Origin: Bacteroidota bacterium
Lineage (GTDB): Bacteria; Bacteroidota; Bacteroidia; Bacteroidales; JAADJA01
Direction of reading: 5' to 3'
Assembly (NCBI GenBank): GCA_024278155.1
Contig: JAJRTT010000108.1
Span: forward strand, 1-14,449
Length of the DNA stretch: 14,449 nt
The translations under genes and the position numbers were made by a program. The notes below the pieces were generated by a model. It was not told the DNA's origin and ran no database searches. It was given only the letters and a program-made list of their open reading frames with translations. Of this stretch, positions 1-7,037 are shown piece after piece. Positions within the stretch are counted from its first letter, which is position 1. Every line of letters begins with the position of its first letter.

Positions 1-556
1 AAAGGTTTTGTGAAAAAGAAGCAGAGGGAAATTGCAATACCGAAGAGCCGTCAAGGCCCACAACCGAACCATCGTTCAATAGAAATGCGGCTTGTGTTGC
101 AATTGTCGTCGCAGATGTCGCTGTCCCTGCATTTGCGGCGTCCCGAAGTTCAATTAAAACCCAGTCAACTATATTGGCATTGGGGATGGAGACGACATTT
201 TCGGTGCCGCCATAAATCCACGGCGGGGTATTGTAAGGTTGTGATAAAGGGATCAGTCCTCCTGAATTAAGCCCGGTTGTCATTTGCGGACCGGAATATG
301 GGCCTTCGAGATAAACGAGCAGGTCGAGGTCGATCCCGTGGATAGTAACAGAAACCGGCTGTTGGAAACCTTGTGTTAAAATGACTGCTCCGTTTGAATA
401 GGTTTCTGTGGCGATTTCGCCGAGTGTCCAGCTTATGCTCAGGTTCCCGTTTTCATAATAATCCCCTGCCGAAGCTACCACTTCCGGGGAAACCGATTGG
501 GCCGATATGGTCAATGAAATAAGCATTACCGTTAGAATCGTAATTGTTTTTTTCAT
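1..556 (-). CDS. Secreted Bacteroidota surface protein, N-terminal part (3' end beyond window)
   Basis: Reading the minus strand from the ATG at 556 gives an open frame of 185 codons that runs off the window edge. Residues 1-19 are a clear signal peptide (MKK, a hydrophobic stretch, then ISA before Q20). Residues 21 to about 70 have the form common at the start of Bacteroidota secreted proteins (SVSPEVVASAGDYY, then SWTLGEIATETY and LTQGFQQP). The rest, with LDLLVYLEGPYSG, PLSQPYN and DWVLIELRDA, resembles a beta-rich module repeated in large Bacteroidota surface proteins. I infer an exported, possibly type IX-secreted protein, but the C-terminal sorting domain that would prove it lies outside the window. 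Function is unknown. A promoter-like sequence lies about 42 bases upstream. Confidence 0.8.
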   Translation of the reverse strand, partial: MKKTITILTVMLISLTISAQSVSPEVVASAGDYYENGNLSISWTLGEIATETYSNGAVILTQGFQQPVSVTIHGIDLDLLVYLEGPYSGPQMTTGLNSGGLIPLSQPYNTPPWIYGGTENVVSIPNANIVDWVLIELRDAANAGTATSATTIATQAAFLLNDGSVVGLDGSSVLQFPSASFSQNL

Positions 557-597
557 TTTCTTATGGTTTTTAATGTTTGTGTGAAGTTTTAATAATG

Positions 598-627
598 TAA
601 AAATAGATAATATTTGAATAAATTCAA
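598..627 (-). promoter_or_regulatory. Putative Bacteroidota-type promoter for the secreted-protein gene ending at window edge
   Basis: On the minus strand a TTG (627-625) is followed after exactly 19 bases by TATTTTTA (605-598), a 7-of-8 match to the -7 consensus TAnnTTTG. This would start transcription about 35 bases before the ATG at 556. The -33 element overlaps a perfect 14-base palindrome (TTGAATAAATTCAA, 614-627) that could be an operator. The region is AT-rich, so a chance match is possible. Confidence 0.3.
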
Positions 628-702
628 TTCATTTTATTGTTCATTCTTGATGGAAACCAAATTGTAATTCGACTATCTCATTTGTTCTTTATTTGAATAA
701 AA

Positions 703-803
703 CGTCATTGCGAGGAGGAACGACGGAGCAATCTGTCTTTAAATCATGCAGATTGCTTCGGCAAACACCCCCACCTATCCTCCCTTATTGCATCGCATTG
801 ACG
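703..803. repeat. Intergenic inverted-repeat element (CGTCATTGCGA family), about 101 bp
   Basis: The left end CGTCATTGCGA (703-713) is matched by TCGCATTGACG (793-803), its reverse complement except for one base. The match extends outward as AAAA and TTTT, giving 14 of 15 pairs over 699-713 and 793-807. Inside, CGGAGCAATCTG (724-735) pairs with CAGATTGCTTCG (749-760) in a 12-bp stem including one G-U. It fills the gap between the S74 surface-protein gene and the next gene, and its right edge touches the S74 stop codon at 807-809. A second copy with the same ends lies at 8488-8630. No protein is encoded, so any movement would be in trans. The hairpin may also protect or end the upstream transcript, but it has no clear T tract. 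Confidence 0.75.
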
Positions 804-806
804 TTT

Positions 807-3116
807 TCATGGTTTATTTGTTTGTTTATTTGTTTGTTCCAATTTCTCGATACGTAACTGTAATTCTTCAATAACAGACTGTTGTTTTTCGATAATTGCT
901 TGTTGCTCCTGCATCCCTTTTACCAAAGGCACAACAAATTGTGCGTAACTGATGCTGTACATGCCTAAATCGTCTTTGGCTTTGCGCACCCCGCTAAAGC
1001 TATAGCCTGCACTTTTTGCAGCTTCTTCTACTTCCTGGGCTATAAATCCAGTCATTTCCAAGTTTTCTATATCATATTTCCCAGGCCAGTCTCCTTCTTC
1101 TTTTCCTTTTCCGTCTCTTTTTATCATTTCGTTTTGTTTGTGTATATCCAAATTGTAAGTTACCGGACGTAAATTTTTAATAAAATCCAATCCTGCTACA
1201 TTTTCTTTTATATCGGTTTTGATACGCCTGTCGCTATAAGTGCTCCATGTTACCTGACCACCTATCCACGACACACTTGAATTTCCCATCTCTATACGGT
1301 TGCTGACATTGCTTATTGCTCCAGAATTATATCCCAAGCAAGTAGTGTTATAAATATTATTGTATGTGAAATATGCATTATGACCATTGGCGGTATTATA
1401 GTTTCCTGTGGTGTTGTAATATAAGGCACCAACTCCATTGGCGGTATTATAGCCTCCTGTGGTGTTGTAATATAAGGCACTAGTTCCATTGGCGGTATTA
1501 TAGCCTCCTGTGGTGTTGTAATATAAGGCACTAGCTCCATTGGCGGTATTATAGTTTCCTGTTGTATTAGAATAAAGCGAAAAAGTGCCATTTGCAGTAT
1601 TTAAATTTCCTGTTGTGTTAAAATAAAGTGAATTAGAGCCACTTGCAGTATTATAATATCCGCTTGCATTTTTATAAAGTGCGGCAAAACCGGTAGCTGT
1701 ATTTTTATCGCCTGTATTATAATAAAGGGCTTTATAACCAAGGGATACATTTTCGCTTCCTGTTGTATTAAGAAAAGCACTTTTATATCCGAGGGAAGTG
1801 TTTTTTTCGCCTTCTGTGTTTGCATATCCGCACCTGTCGCCTATAAATGTATTTACCATACCGGTAGTATTGCTATATCCGCTTTCATTACCAATAAATG
1901 TGTTGGCTGCCCCATCGGTATTATTGTACCCACTTTCATATCCAATAAATACATTACTATATCCCTCGGTATTGGAATATCCGCTTTGAAAGCCGAGAAA
2001 TGAATTTATGTAGCCTGTTGTGTTGCTGTACCCACTTTCGTTTCCAATAAATACATTGCTATATCCCTCGGTATTGGAATATCCGCTTTGAAAGCCGAGA
2101 AATGAATTTATGTAGCCTGTTGTGTTGCTGTACCCACTTTCGTTTCCAATAAATACATTTTTGTTGTCAGATAAATCATCACTTTCGCCTGCACCTTCAC
2201 CAATAAAAACAGAATTTCCCGTGCCGGTTTGCCAGATATGGCCTGAAACATCAAGCTTTGCTCCGGGGTTCTCTGTGCCAATGCCCACTTTTCCATTCTT
2301 TACGATAAACCCATCCATAAAGCTTTCAGAAACCGTCCATGTCCACTGGTCGCCAAAAGTGTGGCCGTCCAAGGCATCGAACCCAATGGAAACACCATTG
2401 CCAACATCAATACCTGAAATGGCCATTTGGACATTTTCTGTCCATGTTGCACCATTATCGTTGCTCCATTTGAAAATATTCGGGTTAGGGCCTGCATTGG
2501 TTACTTCGGCAAAATAACTGGTTTCGCCAGTCCCATTGTATCCGGCATAATCCACGTTCAGATCGTTCAATCCTGTACCGTTAAAAGTAACACCATCCCA
2601 TTCAGCAGGGTTGTTTACATGAAACTCACCCTGTGGGCTTGCAGTACCTATGCCCACATTGCCTGTTACATAATAGAGCGTGTCGCCGTTTTTCCCCCAT
2701 GCCGAAGTGCCGCCACTTGTTTCGGCATACAAAGCATAAGGCACCGAAAGCAATTCGGATGTCCCCATCGAAATATAAGAAGTACCTCCAACAGGGTCAA
2801 TTTCTGTTTCCATGAATTTAGGGCTGCTTCCCCAATCAATACCTGCAAATGCCCCGATAGATGCTGCCCCGTTTCCGATTTCAAGATTTACCAAACCGAA
2901 TTGGTTGGTGGTTTCGGAAAAGGTCTCCTGATAAATAATAGTTCCGGTTGCCGTTGCGTCATGGATGCTGATACGTATGCCGACCGCCTGGTTTTGTAAA
3001 ATATCCCCTGCCGTATTGCGCACCACCGCCTGGTATTTGAAAGCTTGCGGGGGCTGGGCGTAAATACTTGCTGAGATAATCAAACATGACAATAATAAAA
3101 TGGATAGTTTTTTCAT
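807..3116 (-). CDS. Secreted surface protein with 17-residue coil repeats and C-terminal peptidase S74 (intramolecular chaperone) domain
   Basis: A 769-residue protein. Residues 1-20 are a signal peptide (MKKLSILLLS..., cleavage before Q21). Residues 21 to about 135 form an N-terminal domain common in Bacteroidota tail-fibre-like proteins (FKYQAVVRNTAGDIL). GNVGIGT and GKVGIGT motifs follow near 152 and 275. Residues 320-589 hold sixteen coils of 17 residues (two have 16) with consensus N-[TV]-x-x-G-x-x-[SA]-[GL]-Y-x-N-T-[TE]-G, suggesting a trimeric beta-roll or beta-helix stalk. The C-terminus from about 620 is a peptidase S74 domain. Its Ser628 and Lys633 (SDRRIK) match the Ser/Lys dyad that releases the chaperone in phage endosialidase tail spikes, and GFIAQEVE is typical of the family. 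Residues 735-761 look like a coiled coil. I infer a trimeric fibre on the cell surface whose C-terminus folds it and is then cut off. No type IX sorting domain is visible. Confidence 0.85.
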   Translation of the reverse strand: MKKLSILLLSCLIISASIYAQPPQAFKYQAVVRNTAGDILQNQAVGIRISIHDATATGTIIYQETFSETTNQFGLVNLEIGNGAASIGAFAGIDWGSSPKFMETEIDPVGGTSYISMGTSELLSVPYALYAETSGGTSAWGKNGDTLYYVTGNVGIGTASPQGEFHVNNPAEWDGVTFNGTGLNDLNVDYAGYNGTGETSYFAEVTNAGPNPNIFKWSNDNGATWTENVQMAISGIDVGNGVSIGFDALDGHTFGDQWTWTVSESFMDGFIVKNGKVGIGTENPGAKLDVSGHIWQTGTGNSVFIGEGAGESDDLSDNKNVFIGNESGYSNTTGYINSFLGFQSGYSNTEGYSNVFIGNESGYSNTTGYINSFLGFQSGYSNTEGYSNVFIGYESGYNNTDGAANTFIGNESGYSNTTGMVNTFIGDRCGYANTEGEKNTSLGYKSAFLNTTGSENVSLGYKALYYNTGDKNTATGFAALYKNASGYYNTASGSNSLYFNTTGNLNTANGTFSLYSNTTGNYNTANGASALYYNTTGGYNTANGTSALYYNTTGGYNTANGVGALYYNTTGNYNTANGHNAYFTYNNIYNTTCLGYNSGAISNVSNRIEMGNSSVSWIGGQVTWSTYSDRRIKTDIKENVAGLDFIKNLRPVTYNLDIHKQNEMIKRDGKGKEEGDWPGKYDIENLEMTGFIAQEVEEAAKSAGYSFSGVRKAKDDLGMYSISYAQFVVPLVKGMQEQQAIIEKQQSVIEELQLRIEKLEQTNKQTNKP
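813..836. repeat. Two copies of a 12-bp repeat at the 3' end of the S74 gene
   Basis: The unit TTTATTTGTTTG occurs twice in direct succession, encoding QTNKQTNK just before the stop codon. Because 12 is a multiple of three, gain or loss of a unit would keep the frame. Confidence 0.8.
1386..1589. repeat. 51-bp tandem repeats encoding 17-residue coils (about four units)
   Basis: Units begin at 1386, 1437, 1488 and 1539, exactly 51 bases apart, and differ by only a few bases. On the minus strand they encode coils of the form NTANGxxALYYNTTGxY. The closeness of neighbouring units suggests recent duplication or gene conversion. More diverged units with the same period continue on both sides. Confidence 0.85.
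1942..2145. repeat. 102-bp tandem duplication (two double coils)
   Basis: The segment starting CCAATAAATACATT at 1942 recurs at 2044, and the next unit starts at 2146, so the period is exactly 102 bases (34 residues, two coils). The two full copies are nearly identical, with a difference at ACATT[A/G]CT and a short divergent patch (CATA versus CGTT) at the unit junction. This is a recent in-frame expansion of the stalk. Confidence 0.85.
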
Positions 3117-3146
3117 AGTAGAAATTGTTTTACGAAATTATCAATG

Positions 3147-3184
3147 CAAAAGTATGGCAGGGGAGGATAGTGCGAAAGCACAAA
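3147..3184 (-). promoter_or_regulatory. Putative promoter (-7 box TACTTTTG) for the S74 surface-protein gene
   Basis: TACTTTTG on the minus strand (3154-3147) is a full match to TAnnTTTG and sits 30 bases before the ATG at 3116. The upstream element is weak: TTCG at the right distance, or a TTTG at 3184-3181 that is about 26 bases away instead of about 19. The 246-base gap 3117-3362 also has two copies of ATGTTGCA. I see no convincing gene in it. Confidence 0.35.
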
Positions 3185-3336
3185 TGTTGCAATCTTTAAC
3201 ACGTATGTTGCATAAAGGGCAATTAAATGTAATTGATGGCAATTAGATTGTGATTGGTATAAAAAGACCCGGATTGCGAATCCTTTTGCTATCAAGTTCC
3301 TGACGGCAGATCCAAAATAGCCGGGGATGTGCTAAA

Positions 3337-3360
3337 GGAATAAGCGTGGACACTTATCCC
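3337..3360 (-). terminator. Weak stem-loop after the hybrid sensor gene
   Basis: GGGATAAG and CTTATTCC (minus strand) can pair in 7 of 8 positions around an 8-base loop. The stem begins 3 bases after the stop codon at 3363 and is followed by CTTTAG, a very short T run. It could be a modest rho-independent terminator or a chance hairpin. Confidence 0.3.
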
Positions 3361-3362
3361 AT

Positions 3363-6314
3363 TCAAGTGGAGTGGTTTTTTGTACTTTCAACAAATTCTT
3401 TCGGGGTTTTCCCAAACTGTATTTGAAAACATTTCGAGAAATAGGATAAGCTGCTGAACCCAACGGCATAAACGGTTTCGGCGATGGTGCCATGATGTTG
3501 TTCGAGAAGTTGTGCAGCCCTCTTTAATCGGATGTTGCGGATAAACCCTGTGGACGACATCCCGGTCATTGCTTTTAGTTTCCTGTGGAGCTGCGAACGG
3601 CTGAGGTGTATTTCGCCCAATAACGAATCCACGTTCAGATCGGGGTTTGCAATGTTTTTTTCGATAAACGAAATAAGCTTGTTCAGGAACATTTCATCGG
3701 TTGGGGTTACCGTAATGTCTTTTGCCTGGATCCTGATCTCTTTACCAAAACGCTCCTGCAGCAACTTTCTCTGATTGACCAGGTTTTGTGCCCTTATTGA
3801 CAATTCCTGTCGGTTGAAAGGTTTTGCCATATAGTCATCGGCCCCGGTTTCCAGGCCTTTTATCCTGTCTTCGACCGATGAAAGTGCCGTGAGGAGGATA
3901 ACAGGGATATGGCTTGTCCGCTTATCGGTCTTTAGTTTGTTGCACAATTCCATACCGTCCATTTTTGGCATCATCAGGTCGGTGATGATCATATCGGGGA
4001 TTATGTCAGAAGCTTGTCGGAATCCATCTTCACCGTCAGCGGCCTCAAAAATATTGTATTGCCCTTCAAAACAATCGCAGATATAGGAACGCATGTCCGA
4101 ATTGTCTTCAACGACAAGCAGTTGGGGCAATTCTTCATTTTGATCCGATATGCCCGGACCCCTTTGTATTTCCCCTTTGCCATAAATATCTTCAGTTTCT
4201 ATGTTGGTGGTAATCATTGATGTTCCCGAAGGTTCCTTTTTGACCTCGATGATTTCATTTGTACCGAAAGCATTTTTATCAATAGGGAGGAAAACCGTGA
4301 AAACACTCCCGTTCCCGGGCCTGCTCTCAACGGAAATTTTCCCATGGTGCAGGTTTATCAGTTCTTTTGACAAGGACAGCCCCAGGCCTGTCCCTTCAAA
4401 CTTTCTGCTTGTGCCGGAATCGGCCTGGTAAAACCTGTCGAAAATATGGGCAAGGTGCCCTTTTGCTATCCCCGGGCCTGTGTCGCTTACTTTTATACAA
4501 ATTAATTTACCAGGCACTTTTTTGAAACTTGACGGTATTTCTTTGTTGCTTTTGTAGGGGCACGACGAAAGCTCAAAAATGACCTTGCCGCTTTCAGGGG
4601 TGAACTTTAGGGCATTGGAAAGCAGGTTGTAAACAATTTTTTCAAGTTTTTCATGATCGAAATAAGCAGGGATTTCCTGTTCCGGGAACCTACATATAAA
4701 GTCGATCCCCTTTTTTTCGGCCATGGATTTGAACGACATTGCCATCCCCTTCAAAGCTTGGTTGATTTCCGATTTGCTTACTTCCAGTTTTAGCTTACCT
4801 GATTCAAGTTTGGCCAAATCAAGTAATTGGTTGTCCAAGAACAATAAACGTGTTGCATTGCGGTGCATCATGCTTATCATTTCTTTTTCCTCTTGTCCGG
4901 GGGTTTTCAAAAGTTTCTCAAGCGGGCCAAGGAGCAAGGTCAAGGGTGTGCGGAATTCATGGGAGATATTTGCGAAAAAACGGGACTTGGTCAAATTCAG
5001 TTCTTCCAATTTTTTATTGAGCTTCTGCTTGTTCCTGAATATCCAATACAAGAATATCAAAATACTGAGCACGAGTAAAATTATCCCGAACATTAGGTTT
5101 CTTTGTAAATCCTGTTTTTGTATCTGTAAACTTTGTTTTTCTTTTTCGGAGTTTAACAAGGTAATTTCTTTCTCCTTTTTCTCCATTTCATATTTCGATT
5201 CCATTTCGGCAATCTCCCTTACCGTTTCGATGCTCATAAGGCTGTCATTAAACAACAGATAGAGTTTAAGGTGCGCCCTGGATTTTTCAAATTGATTTTG
5301 CCCTGCATAAGCTTCTGACAATGTCCAGTAGTTTTTCTTTTGAAGTTGCAATGAATTTGTTTCTTCTGACAGCTTTAAACTTTTTTGGGCAAATTCAATG
5401 GCAAGGCGAAAGTTATTTACTTCCAGGTAATCATTTCCCAGGTTACACATACACAGTGCAATGCCCGGTTTATTGTTCAATTCCTTATAACCTTCCAATG
5501 CCCGGTTGTGATATGTAATCGCTTTTTGAAAGTCTTTTTTCCTGATAAAAATCAATCCGATATTATTTAAAGTACTGGCAATCCCTTTTTTATCGTTAAG
5601 CTCTTTTTTTATTTCGAGTGCTTTTAGGTAATTATCTGTTGCTTTAGAATATTGTTTCATTTCTAAATAAGCATTGCCAATGTTGTTGTAATTTACTGAC
5701 AACCCAAGCTTAAACCCTGCCTCAAGGTTGATTTCCAGGGATTTTTGATGATATTCCAAAGCTTTATCGTATTGCTTTTGCTTATAATAAATCCCACCGA
5801 GCTTATGATATATACGTCCCAATGATTCTTTGTCTTCAAACAATAAAATAAGTTCCATTGCTTTATAATAATGATCTACTGCAAGCGGGAAATTGTTTTG
5901 TTTATAATACACGTCCCCCATATCGGTCAGGCAGGCATATATCCCACCAGTATCACATAGTTCGGCGAAATTATGTTTTGATTCTCCAAATAAACGCAGT
6001 GCCGCTTGATAGTTGCCTTTTGCTTTATTGATGATGCCAATGTTGCGTGTTGATTCGGCAATATCACTATTGTAATTATTTGTTTGTGCAAGTTTTAACG
6101 ACTGTATTGCAAGTATTAATGCTGTGTCGGGCTTTGCCCTTTGGTAAGCCCAAAATAGTTTCGAGAGGATTTTTATTTTGGATGAATCCTCGCTGGCTTT
6201 GCCCAGTTCTGTTAAAAGCGAATCGGTAGGGGTGGGATACTGGCAATAAGATGAAAACACAAAAAGGAAAGGGACAACAATAATAAGTCGATATGGCCTT
6301 AGCAATTTTTTCAT
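3363..6314 (-). CDS. Hybrid two-component system protein: TPR sensor, histidine kinase, receiver, AraC-type DNA-binding domain
   Basis: A 983-residue single-chain signalling protein. The frame opens at 6410, but I chose the ATG at 6314 because it starts a signal peptide (MKKLLRPYRLIIVVPFLF...SYC). In this numbering, residues about 60-350 are periplasmic TPR repeats (NIGNAYLEMKQY, NNIGLIFIRKKDF). A coiled segment at 363-405 leads to one membrane helix at 406-425. The HisKA box SHEFRTPL carries phospho-acceptor His452. The ATPase has the N box NLLSNA (563-568), DTGPG (from D611) and GTGLGLSL (641-648). The receiver begins at LLVVEDN, with phospho-acceptor Asp779 (ITDLMMPKMDG), Thr809 and Lys831. 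An AraC-type HTH occupies about 874-978. All key residues are present, so it should be active. Such proteins sense periplasmic signals and control nearby genes. It lies 99 bases after the TPR gene, so it may regulate that operon or the surface-protein gene downstream. The ligand is unknown. Confidence 0.92.
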   Translation of the reverse strand: MKKLLRPYRLIIVVPFLFVFSSYCQYPTPTDSLLTELGKASEDSSKIKILSKLFWAYQRAKPDTALILAIQSLKLAQTNNYNSDIAESTRNIGIINKAKGNYQAALRLFGESKHNFAELCDTGGIYACLTDMGDVYYKQNNFPLAVDHYYKAMELILLFEDKESLGRIYHKLGGIYYKQKQYDKALEYHQKSLEINLEAGFKLGLSVNYNNIGNAYLEMKQYSKATDNYLKALEIKKELNDKKGIASTLNNIGLIFIRKKDFQKAITYHNRALEGYKELNNKPGIALCMCNLGNDYLEVNNFRLAIEFAQKSLKLSEETNSLQLQKKNYWTLSEAYAGQNQFEKSRAHLKLYLLFNDSLMSIETVREIAEMESKYEMEKKEKEITLLNSEKEKQSLQIQKQDLQRNLMFGIILLVLSILIFLYWIFRNKQKLNKKLEELNLTKSRFFANISHEFRTPLTLLLGPLEKLLKTPGQEEKEMISMMHRNATRLLFLDNQLLDLAKLESGKLKLEVSKSEINQALKGMAMSFKSMAEKKGIDFICRFPEQEIPAYFDHEKLEKIVYNLLSNALKFTPESGKVIFELSSCPYKSNKEIPSSFKKVPGKLICIKVSDTGPGIAKGHLAHIFDRFYQADSGTSRKFEGTGLGLSLSKELINLHHGKISVESRPGNGSVFTVFLPIDKNAFGTNEIIEVKKEPSGTSMITTNIETEDIYGKGEIQRGPGISDQNEELPQLLVVEDNSDMRSYICDCFEGQYNIFEAADGEDGFRQASDIIPDMIITDLMMPKMDGMELCNKLKTDKRTSHIPVILLTALSSVEDRIKGLETGADDYMAKPFNRQELSIRAQNLVNQRKLLQERFGKEIRIQAKDITVTPTDEMFLNKLISFIEKNIANPDLNVDSLLGEIHLSRSQLHRKLKAMTGMSSTGFIRNIRLKRAAQLLEQHHGTIAETVYAVGFSSLSYFSKCFQIQFGKTPKEFVESTKNHST

Positions 6315-6413
6315 TTGGTGTGCGCTTACCGATGTGCAAGATATACAAAAAACACCAAATATGCTTTTGGTTTTGCGAAATTTATCCCTTAAGGCCTGTC
6401 CCGCACCCATATA

Positions 6414-7037
6414 TTATTTGATCAGCCCCAGGCCCTCGATGGCCGACTTGTCGCTGGGCCGGTTCATCAGCACTTTGTTGAAAAGCACTTCGGCTTCGCG
6501 GAATTTGCCCAGTTTCAGGTTGGTCCAGGCATACATTAGCAAACCGTCATAATCAAAAGGGTAGAGGTTCACGATTTTTTCAAAATATTTAAGGGCGGTG
6601 GTGAAATCTTCATTTCCATAATAAATGGAGCCCAGCTTGTAATTGGCAGAAGAATTCTGTGGGTCAACCTTCAGGATTTCCTTGTAACTGTTTTTTACCT
6701 GTTCCCAGTTTCCAAGTGCCGAAGCGGGATAAGTGAAACCGAATTTTGCCTCAATGGACAAAGGTTTCAGGTCGATGGCTTTTTGGTAATAGGCGGCCGA
6801 TTCCGTAAAAAACCCGGCCATATAGGTCAGCCATCCCAAACGGAGGTTGATTTCATAGGAGCTCTCGTCATAAACTTCCTTTAATTCGTCGATGGCTTTG
6901 GGGTAATCGCCACTGTATTCGTACAAATAACTCTTTTCAAAAGCATTTTGCACGGCTTTGAAATCCTGCGCAAAAGCGGTAAATGTCATTGTTGTAAGTG
7001 CAAGTGCGATAAAAATTGATTTTCTTAAATTTTCCAT
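6414..7037 (-). CDS. Periplasmic tetratricopeptide-repeat protein
   Basis: A 207-residue protein with a signal peptide (MENLRKSIFIALALTT..., cleavage after AFA23). Nearly all of the rest is TPR helices: GDYPKAIDELKEVYD, FTESAAYYQKAIDLKP, SANYKLGSIYYGNEDFTTALKYFEKIV, and KLGKFREAEVLFNKVL near the end. It is probably a soluble periplasmic scaffold that binds a partner protein. Its ATG lies inside the last codons of the beta-barrel gene (13-base overlap, different frame) and is preceded by a good GGAGG ribosome site, so the two are likely translationally coupled. Coupling and the TPR domain of the upstream protein suggest they work together. No enzyme motif is visible and the exact role is unknown. 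Confidence 0.85.
   Translation of the reverse strand: MENLRKSIFIALALTTMTFTAFAQDFKAVQNAFEKSYLYEYSGDYPKAIDELKEVYDESSYEINLRLGWLTYMAGFFTESAAYYQKAIDLKPLSIEAKFGFTYPASALGNWEQVKNSYKEILKVDPQNSSANYKLGSIYYGNEDFTTALKYFEKIVNLYPFDYDGLLMYAWTNLKLGKFREAEVLFNKVLMNRPSDKSAIEGLGLIK

Noticed and set aside
10..270. 86-residue frame on the plus strand
   Set aside because: It is antisense to the clear secreted-protein frame 556 to <1 and has no domain features.
1386..2160. Possible CRISPR array because of regular repeats
   Set aside because: The repeats are contiguous coding units with 51- and 102-base periods and no unique spacers, and there are no cas genes.
3113..3295. 60-residue minus-strand frame upstream of the S74 gene
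   Set aside because: It overlaps the promoter region and S74 start, has no ribosome site and shows no recognisable motif.
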